5,721 nucleotides of DNA from positions 1 to 5,721 of the forward strand of contig JAFANO010000549.1 of assembly GCA_019232645.1 (NCBI GenBank). Reading direction: 5' to 3'. The DNA comes from Planctomycetaceae bacterium. GTDB taxonomy: Bacteria > Planctomycetota > Planctomycetia > Isosphaerales > Isosphaeraceae. This document shows positions 1 to 5,721 of the stretch, piece after piece (position 1 is the first letter of the stretch; each line of letters opens with the position of its first letter). Both the position numbers and the translations under genes were made by a program. The notes under the pieces are model-generated. The model searched no databases. It saw only the letters and a list, made by a program, of their open reading frames with translations, and was not told the DNA's origin.

Positions 1-1008
1 TGGCGGCGCCGGGTGGGATCTCGAGGTCCTTCTGTGAGAACCCTTGGTGAACGCGCGATGGATCACCGGCTGCCGGGCCAGCGTCAGCCCGACCGACGAC
101 CGGTCGGCCCGGGGGACACCGATGGGCGTGTAGTGGACCTCGATGACCAGCTCGGCGCCGGCCGGGATGAGCTTGGCGACGCCGGGAGGGAAGACCGAGG
201 GGAGGTCGCCGGGCGCGTAGCAGACCAGCTCGCGCCGGGCGTCGGTGAGGCCATCGCTGTACGGCTCGTCGGGGGCGAGGAAGACGCAGATGTGGTGGAC
301 GACCGCGCGGTCGCCCGGCCGGGCCTCGGCCGCCTGGACCCAGACGTCCCGGGTGAAATGGGTCGGGACGCGGAAGCGCTGGTAGGGCAGGATGCCTTGT
401 GCGGCGACGGTGTATGGCTCGGGCATCTGGAGGATGACATCGGGCATGCCGATCGCCCAGCTCTCGGGGAAGTTCCGGGGTGGGGGCAGGTCTCTCGGGT
501 CGCCGAGCGGCATCCCCTGGTCGACCCAGGCCAGCAACGTGGCACGCTGCCGGGCGGTCAAGCTCCGGTCGTTGGCGAAGTGGCCGTGGCGCGGGTCGGC
601 GTGCCAGGGAGGCATCCGGCGATCCTCGATCGCCTCGCGGATCGGCCCGGCCCAGCGCCGCGCCTGGGCGAAGGTCAGGAGCGCGAACGGGGCGACCTGG
701 CCGGGGCGGTGGCACGACTGGCACTTCTCCTGCAAGATCGGCGCGACGTCGGCGGCGAAGGTGACCGCGCCGACCGCGACCGGACCCTCGCTCGCTGTGC
801 GCACCGCATCGATCCCCGGGGGCACGGGGTGGACGGCCCCTCGCCCCCCGACGCTGGTGACGGAAGTCCTGGGCTGCTCGCGGCTTAGGACGAGCACCAC
901 CGCCAACACGGCCGCTCCCGCGAGCAGCGCCAGGCCCACTGCGGACGCCACGCCGTGACGGCCACCGATCGCCCTCCTTGCCCCTCCGCTGGCTCGTCGT
1001 TCGGTCAT
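1..1008 (-). CDS. Membrane-anchored cytochrome c fused to copper type II (PHM-like) monooxygenase domain, 3' end cut by window edge
   Basis: No gene is more than about 1 kb here and this one is incomplete; I translated it by hand from the ATG at 1008. A purine-rich GGAAGG lies about 10 bases upstream, and an in-frame TGA further up rules out a longer ATG start. Residues 1-21 are Arg-rich and cytoplasmic-looking, and about 22-42 form one hydrophobic segment, so the rest should be exported and anchored. A haem c site CQSCH lies at residues 96-100, with RMPPWHADP at 131-139 as a candidate region for the distal Met ligand. Further on, VVHHICVF (His238, His239) and VIEVHYTP (His292) resemble the CuH-site histidines of peptidylglycine alpha-hydroxylating monooxygenase (PHM). 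This cytochrome/monooxygenase fusion is common in planctomycetes, and its substrate is unknown. The frame breaks after residue 323: the family-like IPPGA motif lies in the -1 frame. The gene may be a pseudogene, or the sequence may contain an error. It diverges from the zinc-finger gene at 1295. Confidence 0.85.
   Translation of the reverse strand, partial: MTERRASGGARRAIGGRHGVASAVGLALLAGAAVLAVVLVLSREQPRTSVTSVGGRGAVHPVPPGIDAVRTASEGPVAVGAVTFAADVAPILQEKCQSCHRPGQVAPFALLTFAQARRWAGPIREAIEDRRMPPWHADPRHGHFANDRSLTARQRATLLAWVDQGMPLGDPRDLPPPRNFPESWAIGMPDVILQMPEPYTVAAQGILPYQRFRVPTHFTRDVWVQAAEARPGDRAVVHHICVFLAPDEPYSDGLTDARRELVCYAPGDLPSVFPPGVAKLIPAGAELVIEVHYTPIGVPRADRSSVGLTLARQPVIHRAFTKGSHRRTSRSHPAPP
40..43 (-). 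other. Apparent one-base frameshift in the monooxygenase-like gene
   Basis: On the minus strand the frame reads RAFTKG and then continues as SHRRTSRSHPAPP, which does not look like the family. Shifting by one base at the GGG run gives FSQKDLEIPPGAA, and the IPPG motif is what this protein family normally carries after the copper-site region. One missing G, making the run GGGG, would restore the frame. It is either a real mutation or a homopolymer sequencing or assembly error. Confidence 0.65.
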
Positions 1009-1205
1009 CGAACCCGATCCTTCCGGGATCGCTCGGTGATGTCGTCATACTCAGCCGTTTCGAAAAATCGGTCGTCCCGGCGACACGCGTGAGGCTGATC
1101 ACTCCGGAGGGAGTCCCGAAGACGTCGGGGGGATGCGATCTTACGCGATCGGGGGCAGCCCGGCCCAGTCCTGTCCTCGCGGCCGCGGGAAGGGCCGGCG
1201 GCTCG

Positions 1206-1235
1206 TTGCCTTTCCGGGTCGGGCAACCGTAAACT
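1206..1235 (+). promoter_or_regulatory. Weak sigma70-like promoter candidate for the zinc-finger gene
   Basis: TTGCCT at 1206-1211 and TAAACT at 1230-1235 are separated by 18 bases, and each matches the consensus hexamer at four of six positions. Transcription would start near 1242, leaving a leader of about 50 bases before the ATG at 1295. This is pattern matching in GC-rich DNA, and planctomycete promoters are poorly defined. The rest of the 1009-1294 divergent region shows nothing I can support. Confidence 0.25.
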
Positions 1236-1294
1236 ACAGGAGAATGCCGGGGATTGCCGAAGGCCACCGACCGGCGAGGATGGGGGTCGGGTCC

Positions 1295-2125
1295 ATGACG
1301 TCATTGATCGTCCTCGGCGCGATCGTCCTGCTGCTCTATCTGTTCATCCGCCTCTGCGCGACGACCGGCGCATGGTTGTCGGGCGCCCGCTATCGCTCCT
1401 ACCGGCAACTGGCGGCGCGGTATCGGGGGAAATACGAGAGCCGGGGCCTTTCCGAACCACCGACGGTCAGCTTCAGCTACAACGGCTCGAATGTCCGGCT
1501 CGGGCTGGCGCCTCAGATCACCGGACAGCCGGCGGTCTCGCGGACCCGGGTGGTGGCGCGGTTCCGCCGCGGCCTGCCCTTCCGCCTGGAGCTGGCGCCG
1601 GTCTCGCGGCCCGCGCCGGCGCAATCGCCCAAGGGGACCCGACCGTTCCGCGTCGGCGACGAGGAGTTCGACCGCAGCTATGTGGTCCAGGCGAATGACC
1701 CCGAGATGGCCCGCGAATTCCTCGCGGCCCCCATCCGCCGGGCGATCGACAACCTCCACCGGCTCGCCCCGCCGGGCGGGATGCTGATCTCGATCAGCCC
1801 CGAGCGGCTCCTGGTCCAGGTCGATCGCGACCTCGGCGCCAGCGCCGACGCGCTGGCCCACGCCGTCCAGCAGGCGCTGACGATCCATGACGGCCTGCTC
1901 CAGGGCGTCGCCGCCAGGATGGCGCAAGGGGTCTCGATCGTCGCGGTCGGCCCCACGCCGGCCGAGGAGGCCGGGCCGCCGATCTGCAAGGTCTGCGGCG
2001 AGCCGATCCTCGCCCCCGGCGTCCTCTGCGCCTCGTGCCGGACCCCCCACCACCGCGACTGCTGGGAGTTCGTCGGCCGCTGCTCGATCTACGGCTGCGA
2101 CGGCAAGCAGAGCATCCCCGCCTAA
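1295..2125 (+). CDS. Membrane-anchored protein with C-terminal bacterial RING-like (Prok-RING type) zinc finger
   Basis: This is a 276-residue protein. Residues 3-21 form a hydrophobic segment starting directly after the initiator Met, typical of a signal anchor, so I chose the ATG at 1295. Longer starts at 1133, 1244 and 1280 are open in frame but would add a low-complexity basic stretch before the anchor; the AGGAG at 1238-1242 is only one base from the 1244 ATG. The middle, residues 60-220, is a soluble domain with a FDRSYVVQANDPEMAREFL segment at 125-143, which resembles the core of DUF3137-like proteins; I do not assign a function to it. The C-terminus carries a zinc domain with ligands in four pairs: C231/C234, C245/C248, H253/C256 and C263/C268, with the signature TPHHRDCWEF. 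This matches the prokaryotic RING/treble-clef fingers known from planctomycetes and other complex bacteria. Such domains may bind proteins or lipids; ubiquitin-ligase activity cannot be inferred. Transcription diverges from the cytochrome gene and converges on the carotenoid oxygenase. Confidence 0.82.
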   Translation: MTSLIVLGAIVLLLYLFIRLCATTGAWLSGARYRSYRQLAARYRGKYESRGLSEPPTVSFSYNGSNVRLGLAPQITGQPAVSRTRVVARFRRGLPFRLELAPVSRPAPAQSPKGTRPFRVGDEEFDRSYVVQANDPEMAREFLAAPIRRAIDNLHRLAPPGGMLISISPERLLVQVDRDLGASADALAHAVQQALTIHDGLLQGVAARMAQGVSIVAVGPTPAEEAGPPICKVCGEPILAPGVLCASCRTPHHRDCWEFVGRCSIYGCDGKQSIPA

Positions 2126-2312
2126 TACTGCCCTGTCAGTTATCCCAGGCTGAACCCTGCCTTGGACTTATAACAATTGGACCTCCTGAATGCGATCCCC
2201 AGCGACAACGATCTGAGTCGGACCATCGGGTCGACGAGACGGGGGCGAAGATGCCTCAACCACTACAGATCGCGCTGGCTTCCTATATCCCCATATTAGT
2301 GACAAAGTAGCA
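2126..2312. other. Less GC-rich intergenic gap between convergent genes
   Basis: This gap lies between the stop codons of two converging genes. It contains AT-richer patches around 2165-2180 and 2280-2312 that contrast with the flanking genes. I looked for a strong stem-loop with a T-run on both strands and found none; the best inverted repeat, CAGG/CCTG near 2142-2155, is too short to call. No recognisable gene remnant was found. Confidence 0.5.
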
Positions 2313-3725
2313 TTAGGCGACCGGCGGGATGGGGGAACCGTCGGGCACCCAGCCGCCGTGGAAGCCGTAGGGGACGCGGACGGGCAGGCGGATGGTCGCG
2401 ACGGGATCGCCGCCGAAGTCGCGCGCGTCGAGGATCACGACGTCGCTCTGATCGCGGCCGGCGTCGTAGACGTAGGACAGGATCCAGCCGTCGTCCTCGG
2501 CGCGGGCGTCGGGGCGCGGGACGAAGACCGGCTCGAGCGTGACGCGGCCGGGGCCGTAGTCGTGGACCTCGGACGAGTGCCGCTCCAGATCGTGCTTGAT
2601 GGCCGGGCCGGCGTCGACGTCCGGGCGCCGATGCGCGATGTATCCGTGAGGATGTGCAGACATACTTGATCGAGCGGTGTATCCGAATCGATAGGGCCGA
2701 CCGGCGAAGGCGCCATTGATGCGAGGGAACTCCGGGCCGCGCTCGTCGAGGATCGCCTCGACGAGCCGGCCGCTCGACCGGTCGAGCGTCCAGCGGGCCA
2801 GCGCGGGCAGCCCCTCCCCGGGCCCCGCCTGCACCGTCGCGAACATCCGGGGGTGGCGGACGACGTCGACGATCGTCCGATCGCCGTCGTCGTAGGCGTT
2901 GAGGAAGTGGAAGACGAAGCAGCGCGGGGCCTCGAACCATCGCAGCCGCCCCACGTCGCCGGCGCGCGGCAGGAGCCCGACCCGGGCGGCCTTCCGCTCG
3001 TCCCAGAGCCAGGGCCGGTCCGTCCGCGCCGCCTCGGGCTGGAAGGTCACCGGCAGGTCGAGCACGACGATGCTCGAGGCCGTGAAGGCGACGTCGTGGA
3101 TCATCGGGGTGCGCGGCAGGTCGATCCGCGCGACGGTGGCGGCGCGGCCCGCCGCGTCGAGGGTGAGGTACCGCACGGGCAGGCCCGGCTCGTAGACGAT
3201 CGCGTGCTGCACCCCCGTCGCGGGGTCGTACCTGGGATGCGCCGTGAAGCCGGCCTCCAGCGTGCCGCCGAAGTCGGAGCGGGCGACGCTCTCCAGCTCC
3301 TCGTCGAGCTCGACCGGCAGATTGCCGGCCTCGACCAGCGCGTAGAGCTTGCCGGCGGCGGTGGTGAAGTGGGTATTGACTTCGCCGTCGCGACGGCCGG
3401 CGCCGGGGCCGGGGATCGGGGCGCGGCCGAGCGCCTCGGCGGCCTTCGCGCTGAGCACGAACCGGCTGCGATACCACTCCGCGCGGCACCCCCGCAGCCG
3501 CAGCCCGTGCGCCATGCCGGTGCCGAGGAACCAGTGGAACCGCAGCGGGTCGACCGGCCCGATCGGGTTCGGGCCGATCCGCAGGAATCGCCCGTCCAGC
3601 CCCTCGGGGATCCGCCCGTGCACCTCCAGGTCCAAGCAGGTGGTCTCCGCCTCCACCGGCGCGAAATTCCCGGACAGGAACGGGTTGGTTGCCGTCGTCG
3701 GGGGCGTCGGGCGATGCTCGTCCAT
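2313..3725 (-). CDS. Carotenoid oxygenase (carotenoid/stilbene cleavage dioxygenase family)
   Basis: This 470-residue protein has the usual length for a bacterial member of the family. These are non-haem Fe(II) seven-bladed propellers that use O2 to cleave a C=C double bond in carotenoids, apocarotenoids or stilbenes. All four iron-binding histidines are visible in their usual motifs: H163 (FTAHPRYDP), H210 (MIHDVAFT), H273 (FHFLNAYDDGD) and H455 (YGFHGGWVP). The N-terminal GRFLRIGPNP at 45-54 and EVHDYGPGR with EPVFVPRP at 386-405 are further family signatures. The wording is closest, from memory, to actinobacterial carotenoid oxygenases. Two oddities are the usual GDGM turn, which reads GTGM at 68-71, and an unusual His-rich stretch at 351-372. 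The start at 3725 is set by GGAG seven bases upstream. An in-frame extension exists (ATGs at 3746 and beyond) but does not look like the family. No transmembrane segment or signal peptide is seen, so it is probably cytosolic. The substrate cannot be read from sequence. Confidence 0.93.
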   Translation of the reverse strand: MDEHRPTPPTTATNPFLSGNFAPVEAETTCLDLEVHGRIPEGLDGRFLRIGPNPIGPVDPLRFHWFLGTGMAHGLRLRGCRAEWYRSRFVLSAKAAEALGRAPIPGPGAGRRDGEVNTHFTTAAGKLYALVEAGNLPVELDEELESVARSDFGGTLEAGFTAHPRYDPATGVQHAIVYEPGLPVRYLTLDAAGRAATVARIDLPRTPMIHDVAFTASSIVVLDLPVTFQPEAARTDRPWLWDERKAARVGLLPRAGDVGRLRWFEAPRCFVFHFLNAYDDGDRTIVDVVRHPRMFATVQAGPGEGLPALARWTLDRSSGRLVEAILDERGPEFPRINGAFAGRPYRFGYTARSSMSAHPHGYIAHRRPDVDAGPAIKHDLERHSSEVHDYGPGRVTLEPVFVPRPDARAEDDGWILSYVYDAGRDQSDVVILDARDFGGDPVATIRLPVRVPYGFHGGWVPDGSPIPPVA

Positions 3726-3732
3726 GGTTGTT

Positions 3733-3736
3733 CTCC
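3733..3736 (-). promoter_or_regulatory. Ribosome binding site deciding the carotenoid oxygenase start
   Basis: GGAG on the minus strand lies seven bases before the ATG at 3725, which is good Shine-Dalgarno spacing. It supports this start over the in-frame ATG seven codons upstream at 3746. Confidence 0.6.
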
Positions 3737-3742
3737 GCGACC

Positions 3743-3814
3743 TCATAGAATACCGCAAGCATCGCGGCACCGCAAGTTGTTGGCCGATACCGCGGTCGAG
3801 CGGACCGACCTCAT
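3743..3814 (-). CDS. Possible 23-codon leader ORF upstream of the carotenoid oxygenase
   Basis: The ATG at 3814 is preceded by AAGGAG (3822-3827 on the plus strand as CTCCTT) with seven-base spacing, one of the best ribosome binding sites in the window. The ORF runs 23 codons, begins MRSVRSTAVS and ends CRDACGIL with TGA at 3743-3745, 17 bases before the carotenoid oxygenase start. It is basic, has two Cys, lies in a different frame from the oxygenase, and resembles no protein I recognise. It could be a regulatory leader peptide or a chance ORF. If transcription starts at the promoter candidate at 3747-3775, this ORF would not be in the mRNA, so the two calls compete. Confidence 0.25.
   Translation of the reverse strand: MRSVRSTAVSANNLRCRDACGIL
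3747..3775 (-). promoter_or_regulatory. Promoter candidate for the carotenoid oxygenase
   Basis: On the minus strand TTGCGG (3770-3775) and TATTCT (3747-3752) are separated by exactly 17 bases. Transcription would start near 3740, leaving a short leader of about 15 bases that just includes the GGAG site. The -10 matches four of six consensus bases and the -35 three of six. If real, the oxygenase is its own transcription unit rather than the last gene of the upstream run. Confidence 0.35.
3752..3776 (-). repeat. 8-base direct repeat, 17-base period, over the promoter candidate
   Basis: CTTGCGGT occurs twice on the minus strand, at 3769-3776 and 3752-3759, with starts 17 bases apart. The upstream copy contains the proposed -35 and the downstream copy abuts the -10. 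Direct repeats with this spacing can be activator or extracytoplasmic sigma-factor sites, but two short copies may be chance. Confidence 0.4.
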
Positions 3815-3921
3815 TGCACATCTCCTTCATTCGATCGCTGGATGGTTCGCCTCCGCGGATGACCATTGGAATCCCTTGTCGAGTCCGGACCAGATGGCGC
3901 CGAGCCGCCCGCGAGACCACC

Positions 3922-4908
3922 CTAGGTGCCGTCGGGAGAGGAGAACTCGACCCGCAGGACCCTTGCTGGCCGGATGATCCCGTCCGGCGGGGGCGCCGTC
4001 GTGCCTCCGTCGGTGGTGACGTATGCGACGCGGCCGTAGTCTCCGGGCATGCGACCCCAGGCGGCGCTCGATGGTCCGACCAGCCGGTCATCGAATGGGT
4101 TGCCGGCGACAGTGTCTCGCGCCGGTGGATCCTGGGCGGCTCTCAGCACGATGCGATCGATGGTGTGCTCGCGATGGGTCGTGACATACGCCACTCCGGC
4201 GTTCTCGTCGATGCAGAAGTCATCGCTCATCGTCCCGCCGGCGACGAACTCGGGGGGCCCGACCGGAGCCTTGGTGTCGGAGTCGATCCGCACGCGCATA
4301 AATAGCTCGCGTTGGGTCGAGGTGTAGTAGAGAAAGCCCGTCCTCGAGTCGTAGCGCACGCCGTTGATCCCCGGCTGGGGCGGCTTGAGCGGGTTGTCCG
4401 GGTCGAACGCCATGCTGTCGTGCTTGAGCCACACGCGAGCGGTGGCGGACATTCCGTCCTCGGCGAGGTCGACGCGCCAGATCAAGCCCGCGATCGAGTC
4501 CGCCACGAGGAGCACGCCCGGCGCGACCAGGCACGCGCCGTTGAGCGCGCCGACCGGCTCGCCGAACTCGAGCACCGGTTGGGGCTGAATCGCGGTACCG
4601 GGGGTCCAGTCGCGCAGGTCAAGCCGCTCAAGCGTGGACTCGTGCGTGGTGTAGATGTCAGAGGTGCAGACGTAGAAGATGTCGGGCTCGGTCTCGACGA
4701 TGCCCATCGTCATGTGAGCGAACGTGTGCACGGGCATCGGCTCGACGGGAAGCTCGGCGCGCGGGGCGGGGAGGTACCAGACCTCCTTGCGGTTGAGGAC
4801 CGTGATCAGGATTGAACCGTCGCGGCGGACCGCGAGATTCTCCAGAAACGAGCCCTCCGGAAAGACGGCGACCGTCGTCAGTGTCGCCGCCGGCGTGTGA
4901 GATGACAT
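3922..4908 (-). CDS. SMP-30/gluconolactonase-like beta-propeller protein
   Basis: This 328-residue protein has the repeating strand pattern of a six-bladed propeller. The segments FLENLAVRRDGSILIT (21-36), GALNGACL (120-127), PGINGVRYDSRTGFLYYT (179-196) and SDDFCIDENAGVAYVT (228-243) correspond to the blades that carry metal ligands in SMP-30/gluconolactonase enzymes. By position, E23, N182 and D230 are candidate metal ligands. Known relatives hydrolyse sugar or other lactones with a divalent metal, but many members of this broad family are uncharacterised, including look-alikes in fungi and actinobacteria. No signal peptide is seen. The start at 4908 follows a weak AGAGAGAG tract. Coding in this frame continues upstream only as non-family sequence, so a longer start is unlikely. 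It lies 44 bases downstream of the CMD-like gene and is probably co-transcribed with it. The next gene, the carotenoid oxygenase, follows after a 196-base gap. Lactone hydrolysis is inferred; a binding or sensor role is possible. Confidence 0.75.
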   Translation of the reverse strand: MSSHTPAATLTTVAVFPEGSFLENLAVRRDGSILITVLNRKEVWYLPAPRAELPVEPMPVHTFAHMTMGIVETEPDIFYVCTSDIYTTHESTLERLDLRDWTPGTAIQPQPVLEFGEPVGALNGACLVAPGVLLVADSIAGLIWRVDLAEDGMSATARVWLKHDSMAFDPDNPLKPPQPGINGVRYDSRTGFLYYTSTQRELFMRVRIDSDTKAPVGPPEFVAGGTMSDDFCIDENAGVAYVTTHREHTIDRIVLRAAQDPPARDTVAGNPFDDRLVGPSSAAWGRMPGDYGRVAYVTTDGGTTAPPPDGIIRPARVLRVEFSSPDGT

Positions 4909-4952
4909 TTGTTTCTCTCTCTGACATTGGTTCCGTGGGAGTCCTCCCCTGG

Positions 4953-5546
4953 CTACGCCGGGGCGGGGATGTCGAACGCGTTGAGCGTGGCGCAGACGGT
5001 GTGGTAGATGCCGGCGAGGAGCACGATGTCCAGCACGCCTGAGCTTCCGAACGTCTGCTCGGCTTCGCGGTAGAGTTCGTCGTCGAGCTGGTGCTCGACC
5101 GAAAGTTGCCGGGCGACGCGGTGAGCGATCCCCTCCTGATCGGTCAGCACGTCCGGCTGACCGCCGCTGCCCAGGGCCCGGATCGCATCCTCCGTCAAGC
5201 GCGCTTTGAGGGCTACGGCCGCGTGGGCGTAGAGCTCGTAGTCCGCCCGCCACACCGCGCCGACCGTGAGGATGACGACCTGCCGAACGCGCTCGGTCAG
5301 TGACGTGTGCTCGCCCTCGTCGAACAGCAGCTGCAGAAAGCTGCCGGTGATCTCTGGGTGCAGCAGCATAGGGTTAAGTGGGCCGATGAACCGCCCGTCC
5401 TCGGTACACGCCTGGAAGCCCACTGACTCGGCCCACGGGAGCAACGTCTTGGTCATCTGATCAAAGAGCTGCTTCTGCGCGGGGGACAGCGCCGCAGAGT
5501 CGACGAGCGGCAGCCGGCCGCCCAGGTTCGCGGTGTCGCCGGACAT
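4953..5546 (-). CDS. Carboxymuconolactone decarboxylase (CMD)-like family protein, no CxxC
   Basis: This 197-residue, mostly alpha-helical protein fits the CMD/AhpD-like fold. Residues 85-122 hold the core helix, ERVRQVVILTVGAVWRADYE followed by LYAHAAVALKARLTED, where E104 and H108 sit at the positions of the conserved Glu/His. The C-terminal helix SGVLDIVLLAGIYHTVCATL (169-188) is also typical. AhpD-type members use a CxxC redox pair. Here the only cysteines are C47 and C185, so peroxidase reductase activity is unlikely and it is closer to the decarboxylase-like or uncharacterised branch. The start is well supported: AGGAGG lies eight bases upstream of the ATG at 5546. The gene sits 44 bases after a paralogue and 44 bases before the SMP-30-like gene on the same strand, suggesting one operon. 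True 4-carboxymuconolactone decarboxylase of the protocatechuate pathway is usually shorter, so the substrate stays open. Confidence 0.82.
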   Translation of the reverse strand: MSGDTANLGGRLPLVDSAALSPAQKQLFDQMTKTLLPWAESVGFQACTEDGRFIGPLNPMLLHPEITGSFLQLLFDEGEHTSLTERVRQVVILTVGAVWRADYELYAHAAVALKARLTEDAIRALGSGGQPDVLTDQEGIAHRVARQLSVEHQLDDELYREAEQTFGSSGVLDIVLLAGIYHTVCATLNAFDIPAPA

Positions 5547-5554
5547 CTAGGGTT

Positions 5555-5560
5555 CCTCCT
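5555..5560 (-). promoter_or_regulatory. Strong ribosome binding site of the complete CMD-like gene
   Basis: A perfect AGGAGG on the minus strand lies eight bases from the ATG at 5546. It fixes the start and indicates efficient internal initiation within the presumed operon. Confidence 0.7.
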
Positions 5561-5590
5561 ATCTCAGAGCGATGCGGTTGGACGCCGTCG

Positions 5591-5721
5591 CTATTGCTCC
5601 AGGCCGACGGCATCGGCGGGGACGTCAAAGGCTGCGAGCGTCAGCGACACGGCGGTGAACCAGCCCAGCAGCACGGTCACGTCGACGATCCCCGCGTCGC
5701 CGAGCAGATCCTTGGCACGGC
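5591..5721 (-). CDS. C-terminal fragment of a second CMD-like protein (cut by window edge)
   Basis: Only the last 42 residues lie in the window, ending at TAG 5591-5593. They read RAKDLLGDAGIVDVTVLLGW and then FTAVSLTLAAFDVPADAVGL, ending EQ. Aligned by hand to residues 168-197 of the neighbouring CMD-like protein, 13 of 30 positions are identical without gaps, including the final AFD-P-A motif. This makes it a divergent tandem paralogue. It is upstream in transcription order, 44 bases before its neighbour, so it probably belongs to the same operon. The catalytic core lies outside the window, so nothing can be said about its active site. Confidence 0.7.
   Translation of the reverse strand, partial: RAKDLLGDAGIVDVTVLLGWFTAVSLTLAAFDVPADAVGLEQ

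Noticed and set aside
13..888. Long plus-strand open frame of 291 codons
   Set aside because: It is the antisense of the cytochrome/monooxygenase gene. Its product is Asp/Arg/Gly-rich without any domain, while the minus strand shows CQSCH and copper-site motifs.
1133..1156. GCGATC near-repeats (GCGATCttacGCGATCG)
   Set aside because: Short palindromic GATC-containing words are common across this sequence, and no array or spacing pattern is present.
2250..2310. Nineteen-codon hydrophobic ORF (starts MPQPLQIALA) in the convergent gap
   Set aside because: Its ribosome binding site is weak, it shows no conserved feature, and it is short enough to be chance.
2296..3762. Minus-strand open frame of 488 codons overlapping the oxygenase
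   Set aside because: It is an Arg/Pro/Ala-rich out-of-frame shadow with no recognisable motif.
3783..3807. CGGTC/GACCG inverted repeat as a possible terminator or operator
   Set aside because: The stem is only five bases with no T-run, as expected by chance in GC-rich DNA.
2853..3977. Long plus-strand open frame of 374 codons opposite the carotenoid oxygenase
   Set aside because: It is a GC-driven shadow with a low-complexity composition. The opposite strand has all four iron-binding histidines.
3726..4091. N-terminal extension of the carotenoid oxygenase to the ATG at 4091
   Set aside because: It would overlap the 3' end of the SMP-30-like gene and adds non-family sequence. The ATG at 3725 has its own ribosome binding site.
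4909..5253. N-terminal extension of the SMP-30-like protein
   Set aside because: The extra residues are the out-of-frame shadow of the CMD-like gene.
1..5721. Defence system, CRISPR, retron or mobile element
   Set aside because: No nuclease, helicase, reverse transcriptase, transposase, integrase or repeat-spacer pattern was found in any real gene here.

Overview
The window is high-GC bacterial DNA. It most resembles a planctomycete of the Isosphaera/Singulisphaera type. Three things suggest this: a membrane-anchored cytochrome c fused to a copper type II monooxygenase-like domain, a membrane-anchored bacterial RING-like zinc-finger protein, and long, very GC-rich coding frames with loose spacing. 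This assignment rests on gene families, not on a marker gene. I see no tRNA, rRNA, CRISPR array, insertion sequence or phage gene.

Layout: (1) 1-1008, minus strand, the N-terminal part of the cytochrome c / copper monooxygenase-like protein. It runs off the left edge and carries an apparent one-base frameshift about 40 bases from that edge. (2) 1009-1294, a divergent intergenic region with one weak promoter candidate. (3) 1295-2125, plus strand, a 276-residue protein with an N-terminal membrane anchor and a C-terminal eight-ligand RING-like zinc domain. (4) 2126-2312, a less GC-rich gap between convergent genes. (5) 2313-3725, minus strand, a complete carotenoid oxygenase (carotenoid/stilbene cleavage dioxygenase family) with all four iron-binding histidines. 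(6) 3726-3921, an upstream region with a promoter-like element, a 17-base-phased direct repeat and a possible 23-codon leader ORF. (7) 3922-5721, minus strand, a compact three-gene run: a truncated carboxymuconolactone decarboxylase (CMD)-like gene, a complete CMD-like gene, and an SMP-30/gluconolactonase-like beta-propeller gene. The two gaps in this run are both 44 bases.

The four right-hand genes share a strand and read towards the carotenoid oxygenase. Lactone-acting folds (CMD and SMP-30) beside an oxidative C=C cleavage enzyme would fit a small catabolic module for apocarotenoid- or stilbene/aromatic-derived compounds. That is inference from gene families and order only. The carotenoid oxygenase may be transcribed separately. 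The points most worth a second look are the frameshift, the tandem CMD paralogues lacking the CxxC redox pair, the bacterial RING-like protein, and the leader region of the carotenoid oxygenase.
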